Positions 61,301 to 64,000 of a DNA stretch of 64,000 nt are shown here, piece by piece. Within the stretch, counting starts at the first letter, position 1, and every line of letters begins with the position of its first letter. The stretch spans positions 1 through 64,000 of IMG/VR virus record IMGVR_UViG_3300025849_000010, one strand, 5' to 3'. The DNA comes from a virus. Below the pieces are notes generated by a model that was given only the letters and a program-made list of their open reading frames with translations, was not told where the DNA came from and made no database searches. The position numbers and the translations under genes are program-made.

Positions 61301-64000
61301 AACAGTAACTTCATCAAAGATAAATCCCGGAGTAGTTAATCCACCATCCCATAAAACAGTTTTGTATCCCAATACCTTTACACGATCTTGTCTGTAACCT
61401 GCCGGTTTGTCGTACAACGTATCAGCAAACACTGTTGTATTGTCTATTAAAAGTACATGTTCTGTTTGTACTAAGTGTAGTCTAGCAAAATAAATGCCGT
61501 CATCGCCTAAAGTTTCTAGTGTGAATTTATTATTTGCTCTAGTAACATCTAGATCGTTTATCGATATACGAGTTCCTGCACTATTGTATATTTCATAGTC
61601 ATAAAAGTCATTTAGTAAACTATCAACATTAGTATAGTCAACATTGATTGTAAATGTTTTTGCACCCGGGCTAAGTGCAATAACAGTGCCTTCTGACCAA
61701 TTCTGTGTTGTCCAGTATACAAACTCTTTAACCGAAGTGTCCCAGTCTTGTAGTATAGAATTTTCGTTATCATAGTTGTCAAATACAAAACCAGCTTCAG
61801 CTAGGTAAGCACCGTATCCATACATAAAGTCAACAACAGCTTGTACAGTAGGTAATATTGTACCGTAATCTAATGTGTAATATGCACTGGTATCGAAGTT
61901 GCTTCTATAAAAATAGCTGTTGCCGCCGACTGACGGTAAGGAAGGTAATTTAACAAATTTATCAGAATCAAAAGTATCACTACTAAAGTGATCTTCACGA
62001 CATCTGTAATAGATTCCGTTATACTCAACAATTTTACCTTGGATATAAGTTTTTTCACTATCCCAAGAAATAAATGACTCGCTAACTGCGCCTATTGTTA
62101 TTTGGCTGTCGTTTTGAGAAGTTATTATTCTACGATGTTGGAAGTATGGAAACTTTTGATCATATCCCTTTATTAAGAATCCGTTGGTTCTTTTTTCAAC
62201 TATAACGCCACTGTACGATAATACGTCCACAGGGCTACTTGTGTTTAACACAATTTGATAGTTTTCTTCTGGAATGAAAACATTTCCTTCATTCAAAGGA
62301 GTACGACTATCTAGTATTAATCTAAATTTAGACTTTTCTGTATATCCTGCAAGTTTTGCACCTAGCTGGTTATTTGCATTTTTTAAATTAAAAGAATAAT
62401 CAGTAACAAACGACTCGCCTGTTTGATATAGCCAATTGTTAACATAAGAAATCAAACCGCTTGCAAGTGCAGTATTAGACACTTTATCTGCAAGACCCGA
62501 AAGTGTTGGATATTCTCCCGCATATTTAATAATGCCACTGACGTCACGGGAAGTATGAGCGCGATCTAAATATACTCCAAATATTTGTGCAGGCTTAGTT
62601 AAGAACCAAGCGCACAGCAGTGAGAAGCGATAACTACTTGATCGTCTCCAAGCGTTTTCAACTGGTGATTGATCGCCAAACGCATATTCTGCACCGAACT
62701 CAGCTGATTCGTAATTTTGTGCAATATTTGCTTCAATAGGATCTCTAAGTCTTCCGTTTGCATCTACTGGAATGATATCCAATAAGCCAGGACGACTAAA
62801 GTCATTGTTAATTCTATTATTACCAGGTTCTTTAATACGGCCTACTTCTAAGTCTCTCCACATTAGTAAGTTTTCACTAGTGTACGGAGCCGGGCCGTAT
62901 TCATCTTCCCACCAACTTGGCATGATGCTGAAGCCTAGCATCTCCCAAGGCGTTAAATGAGGTCTGTCAGTATCGTACCAATAGTTGTATATGCCTCTCC
63001 AAAATCCTGGAAGCTGTTTATCTTTATACGAACCAGTCTTATAGTTATAGGTAAACTGATTACCAGTCTCGAACCAAACATTATCAGTGTAAGACACATT
63101 AAGATTTTTATGCCATTTTAAAAACAAAGGTCTTAAAATGTTATCTATTTCTTTTAGACTATATTCGCCTGTTCTATTAGCGCCTGGCTTAAAGGAATAA
63201 AAATCAACAAGGTCGTTAGTATATTCAATTTTAATATTGTTATATATTCTACGTTCTAGTTCAATGATTAAGTCATCTCTGTAATCATTAAATGCCAGTA
63301 TTACACTTCCGTCGTGTCCTTGAATTACATTCTGCGGAGTTTGTAAAGTAGTGTCTAAATATTTTTTAGGCTCATACTTAGGCAACAATCCTAATCTAGC
63401 AGGAGTAGGAGCAATATAGTTACCTACTAGTGTGCTATACTCTCGAATAACAATAACATCGTCGACTTCTTTTGCTACATTAATTTTAACAAAATTATCA
63501 TTAATGAACTCGTACTCTGATCCTAGTAACAGTTGTGTATCGTTTAGATAAACTAATATCGCTTTGTCTTGATGCTTGTATGGTTCAAAAATTTCTGTAA
63601 TACCGTAAAGTTCAAACGTTGGGTCAATTACAGTATGTCTAATTTCGTTAAATGCTCTAAAAGGAACCATGCCACTATTATAGAAGCTATCAGTCTCTTT
63701 GTTTTCTGCTGTGATACTTTCTAAAATAGTATCAACATCTATATTAGGCGTTCCTAAAATTTCGTCTGTAGAAATTTTATCTAAGAATGTCTTTTGAAAC
63801 TTGTCATAACTTTTTGCAGCATAATCAAGAGATTTAATAATGTTTGTATCCTTGTTAGTCAAGTGATACATCGCTATGTTAATCGGTCCAGAATGCTTAA
63901 CAAAGCGGCTGCCGTAAGCACTAACTGTTCCTAGGTCTCTAATATTAGAAATTCCTGGGAATGTTCCTTCAACTGCTGGTGCTGCATTAAATATAGTCTC
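52391..64000 (-). CDS. giant virion structural protein, start beyond the window edge
   Basis: At least 3,869 residues. A methionine occurs at 63871, but the frame stays open through another 43 codons to base 64000 (reading GTVSAYGSRFVKHSGPIN just before that Met), so the true start lies outside. Contents from N- to C-terminus: beta-rich region; four carbohydrate-binding-like modules (about 62.07-59.03 kb); beta-propeller-like repeats (about 60.1-58.4 kb; FGHSISLTEDAQTLVIGSP, FGENITI); two GxGYxxxPxxxxxGxG modules (57.2 and 56.1 kb); a coiled coil (about 54.74-54.27 kb); further beta domains. Probably a baseplate-associated fibre or adhesin. No catalytic motif seen. Confidence 0.88.
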   Translation of the reverse strand, partial: ETIFNAAPAVEGTFPGISNIRDLGTVSAYGSRFVKHSGPINIAMYHLTNKDTNIIKSLDYAAKSYDKFQKTFLDKISTDEILGTPNIDVDTILESITAENKETDSFYNSGMVPFRAFNEIRHTVIDPTFELYGITEIFEPYKHQDKAILVYLNDTQLLLGSEYEFINDNFVKINVAKEVDDVIVIREYSTLVGNYIAPTPARLGLLPKYEPKKYLDTTLQTPQNVIQGHDGSVILAFNDYRDDLIIELERRIYNNIKIEYTNDLVDFYSFKPGANRTGEYSLKEIDNILRPLFLKWHKNLNVSYTDNVWFETGNQFTYNYKTGSYKDKQLPGFWRGIYNYWYDTDRPHLTPWEMLGFSIMPSWWEDEYGPAPYTSENLLMWRDLEVGRIKEPGNNRINNDFSRPGLLDIIPVDANGRLRDPIEANIAQNYESAEFGAEYAFGDQSPVENAWRRSSSYRFSLLCAWFLTKPAQIFGVYLDRAHTSRDVSGIIKYAGEYPTLSGLADKVSNTALASGLISYVNNWLYQTGESFVTDYSFNLKNANNQLGAKLAGYTEKSKFRLILDSRTPLNEGNVFIPEENYQIVLNTSSPVDVLSYSGVIVEKRTNGFLIKGYDQKFPYFQHRRIITSQNDSQITIGAVSESFISWDSEKTYIQGKIVEYNGIYYRCREDHFSSDTFDSDKFVKLPSLPSVGGNSYFYRSNFDTSAYYTLDYGTILPTVQAVVDFMYGYGAYLAEAGFVFDNYDNENSILQDWDTSVKEFVYWTTQNWSEGTVIALSPGAKTFTINVDYTNVDSLLNDFYDYEIYNSAGTRISINDLDVTRANNKFTLETLGDDGIYFARLHLVQTEHVLLIDNTTVFADTLYDKPAGYRQDRVKVLGYKTVLWDGGLTTPGFIFDEVTVKSWTPFTQFQIGDVVKHKEFYYSAEDKIVSGEVFNEENWKRLSGIQQSTLIPNFDYRAEQFTDFFDLDTDNFDTEQQRLAQHTIGYQKRRYLENIINDDVSQYKFYQGMILDKGTKNVLNKMFDKLGAADKESLNFYEEWAIRSGDYGAVDSFVEVEYKIDEEFVRLEPQPFELVSVIDSNTTDLVYRYTPDQAYVTYDGYNHAPFKATTKIPSFIRTAGNVDENDVDFSVKYVDDIAALNIDDFNVGSTVWVSFYNASWTVLRMQDAKINVLSAKRGSGTDIILRTNELLVAEVGDVIGVKNVSPDVDKFYKIKSINSYDVTVESDKKLDDDVTVEDSSQGILYNFVHARISDTNEINVITPIDGFSQGELVWVDGINNNWKVLEKNKVYQKNIISNTFDTTGTYGTSVAVDRYNRDFVVGDPAYSTTSIEQRDQDTDVLQKVITTSDAAVYVYARANDLTEHRLIQTIELPTSLTKTEFSPAYGVSETSPLYGGFGQVLSLSPDTKFLAVGVPNASDVPTYFTGEWNAGANYVQEDVVVYQDKFYKAIVNGLNATPPNLVSDWVELGYNEVEGKSTATSGITNQGWVSVYVRTGSGNFNLLFIMQSPEPQPGQRFGENITIKEVGKLDYRMFVSAPGHDGIGKVYVFDWNLSTGGKWQWAPTKSLPLAATGSNTVEVINASMDFGVDVELSDNGNILTVNAPFANSAIVENFKGEYINTATYAINEAVKYNGLYWKKLTTASAGTAPAAPNWEEIAVDTTGVYGKVFVYTYENDVYNLVQTISSSTLGDNDASGDVFGHSISLTEDAQTLVIGSPKYDSVDKLDTGKVFVLNNQEAVSSNAANFVIEQTIEVRSSANQEFGNKVSISDNNLVIGSRRGDQVERTPLSDNTTFDSNATHLSNIFKDTGKIDVYYRYDGKFTYEDSIVLADRDVINLGTNVLANKNHVIAGVPNYNNRNGAIIDFYRTSNVTSWNTRRQAVAPADVSKIKSAFLYNTRTNVLVKELDIIDPLQGKIAGPADQEIKYKTFWDPAVYTVGDDSVNIDEVGAWDATNVGDVWWDLTTSRFVNYHQNSALYRANNWSKLNQYGSIDVYEWVSSKYKPSVYDELSASDEGPALGITGTSKYGDTSYVIAKEYDPIAKIFTNKYMFWVKNKTTVPQKDGRAIDVASIANLIKDPSGQGYSYIAITSNNSFVLYNAKQYLNDADIAVNIRFWTTDKTDTNIHRQYQIISEGLDISIPNDLLIKKWYDSLVGFTTDGYPVPNPNLGEKQRYGILNKPRQGMFKNRIEAMKQAIEYINYVFSKNILVDDFDISPFFEKELVPTAESKLFDIEISDDLELNFIATGKLTTADISLRIENGNITDVVIDNPGRGYLQAPDITVVGQGKDAVLEATIDAFGRIDSVSIVNPGTGYIDDTYAVVRQYTVLSTNVNNTNKWGLYVYDTRNKNWQLTRIQSYDVSSYWTYRDWYSSGVTANTPIDFLIDGSYQLLNISPRPGQIVKITNVGSSGTWLLLKRNNETNESDINLNYTVVGREKATIELSSALYDFDQNVLGYDGISYEEVNYDSIPTQEARIILDAIRNNIFIDNLQVEFNNLFFNSVRYVLTEQTPVDWIFKTSFVKAKHNVGELEQRITYKNDSLTSYQDYINEVKPYRTKVREFVSSYNKTEVVSTLTTDFDLKSTNNIKVFNNDLVLDGNTSLDIYPDQSWKDNHTYGVSDIQIQNAGIGYQTAPELTISGGGGRGATAKAYIGSGGKITNVVVTNSGTGYYSRPDVIINGSVDDTGETATLIAIIDNNTIRKNDITIKFDRTLGQSEVLNLDVTETFLGTGVQTTFALKWPADLRKGLTTVKINGEELLDSEYSLGNATTKVDGLTKLFGHLEILIAAEATETLTIEYKKDISFLRAYDRINYYYNPTVGQLAKDPAALMTGVDYGGVSVTGFGFEPSGGWGTDGTSWDNVTWEGSDETFTDITLYNDATELTYTFATAPAVDDIWNVYVNGVRIDDTNWNVGTGITNTNAVMQTIAGDGETTDFTIPLQNLSSVILGDAGQEQVILRKSTSDGSFIPVGVDIDSIVNGGDLGYAQATGYNPEDITMDGDGFVTPTTSGGLEEQVPGHVSESIDMFVYSLSRSGGPQINSISYVADGSTKSFAYIADPQSKDALIIKVNNKILRPNQYQYTPNFAAYTDFLTAYESNKAIKEEQLTIVSSRIDELQVLIAPLETQLDDIAVEIINQQSLLDAIENSILFTQSQIASLESQVASLSPQSPTYESQLASLLSQISVLQGQLSGYNSQFSQETVDLAALVETESQLSIAISDYTTELSTLQPQKTLLTSEVAELDVNIQSLNDYLINPGKTIILNTVPSVNDVVTIMTFGTNGNDIILIDGFTGDGSTSEFITPLKYTKDLRVFATVNGKRVKPRLLVTDDSYQESNRLGLDFDPTPPTNADIKYTVYNDESPDYSYIQKQLETADGSTTQFDLDDTPYGASPSANFLVVFADDKMLNGGYTQVFTANGADDFQVDLSDFEYGEFSSGHTEVYVDGIIKELGVDYQIDFGSNTIAFIAGKLKLGQEIKVFIMTNAQYYVMNGKLVTPTALPSGTNLMIMSFYNTDVFDTQHKSKSVLSRRTLTPASKWYRSSVAGNAGIILLSTPVSNANYVLVAINGSLLTPHRDYTLIEGGTAVQVDIARNINSTDTFSIVIFDYDPVEKSFAFRQFTDNLNRTHYKAVNTEKSTKLTTLLNWYDSSIEVDDASVLDDPIVRQNVPGIIFVGSERIEYMKKEGNILSQLRRGTYGTATKEIYHAATEVLNQGKSLTIDYLDTELTEVFYGDGITQEYSLPYTPKLNTATVRANNGWNRNNEFDPTATSIPETYGQADDIEVFVEGKRMNKAPCTLYNPDKDQLSPLGDSGLPADFSVNGTPSVRLTVAPKVGAKIVIKRKQGVIWQNRGESLSDTENAIGKFLRAQTVSFPK
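54270..54740 (-). other. coiled-coil segment in the giant structural protein
   Basis: Encodes about 150 residues of Leu/Gln/Glu/Ser heptads (such as IASLESQVASL and SLLSQISVLQGQL), the only long coiled coil in the protein. It probably forms a trimeric or dimeric stalk. Confidence 0.7.
59030..62070 (-). repeat. four carbohydrate-binding-like modules
   Basis: Four segments of about 40-45 residues read W-x4-TY-x2-G-x2-V-x-Y-x2-x-YY, ending in an aromatic W: WDSEKTYIQGKIVEYNGIYY (near 62.0 kb), WTPFTQFQIGDVVKHKEFYY (61.2), NAGANYVQEDVVVYQDKFYK (59.7) and INTATYAINEAVKYNGLYWK (59.1). The pattern matches chitin-binding (CBM5/12-type) modules. Confidence 0.6.

Noticed and set aside
1-64000. tRNA genes, CRISPR arrays, insertion sequences, integrase and attachment sites
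   Set aside because: I saw no cloverleaf, regularly spaced repeat, transposase or recombinase motif. A covariance-model scan would be needed to exclude a tRNA.
39658-64000. Diversity-generating retroelement acting on fibre genes
   Set aside because: No reverse transcriptase motif and no template repeat seen near the fibre 3' ends; repeats in the S74 fibre are diverged and internal.
1-64000. A bacterial chromosome or prophage island
   Set aside because: No host housekeeping genes appear, gene packing is uniformly phage-like, and late-type promoters and fibre genes are present throughout the right half.

Overview
The window is one contiguous stretch of a large, AT-rich, tailed-phage genome of the T4-like marine type (cyanophage or pelagimyophage style). 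Supporting signs are a dense gene layout with ATGA overlaps, a T4-type RNase H/5'-3' exonuclease, an ATP-dependent DNA ligase, a MoxR/VWA pair, many short proteins of the kind seen in marine T4-like phages, T4-late-promoter-like boxes (ATAAATA) before virion genes, a tail-collar fibre, a self-trimming (S74) fibre and a giant structural protein. I see no photosynthesis genes, so a non-cyanobacterial marine host is my guess, but the sequence does not settle it. I recognised no tRNA, rRNA, CRISPR array, insertion sequence or integrase.

Layout. (1) 1-15.9 kb, plus strand: early/middle metabolism and replication. It holds a phosphoribosyltransferase, HIT protein, FolE, QueE, RNase H, SGNH-type hydrolase, metallophosphoesterase, DNA ligase, MoxR ATPase, VWA/metallopeptidase and many small unknowns. 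Four near-consensus sigma70 promoters serve it, and a rho-independent terminator at about 15.92 kb ends it. (2) 16-20 kb: two divergent gene sets with three 2-oxoglutarate-oxygenase-like proteins, two related degenerate kinase-like proteins and a short Rossmann-fold dehydrogenase. (3) 19.8-35 kb: ten radical SAM proteins. Three are on the plus strand. Six are in a nine-gene minus-strand operon (32.2 to 23.0 kb) that also encodes a nucleotide-sugar dehydrogenase, a methyltransferase and a QueC-like PP-loop ATPase. The tenth closes the next operon. (4) 33.5-39.6 kb, minus: glycosyltransferase-like genes behind their own sigma70 promoter. (5) 39.7-64 kb, minus: tail-fibre and structural genes, ending in a protein of at least 3,869 residues whose start lies beyond the right edge.

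How it fits together. FolE and QueE catalyse two steps of the 7-deazaguanine (preQ0) route; the PP-loop protein could be a relative of a third enzyme, QueC. The radical SAM, oxygenase, methyltransferase, sugar-dehydrogenase and glycosyltransferase genes sit together beside the fibre genes. They look like a phage-encoded biosynthetic or modification island whose product (a modified glycan, nucleotide or peptide) cannot be read from the sequence. I found no obvious precursor peptide. Four genes at the two divergent junctions of this island share a late-promoter-like box exactly 5 nt before their start codons, which would give leaderless mRNAs.
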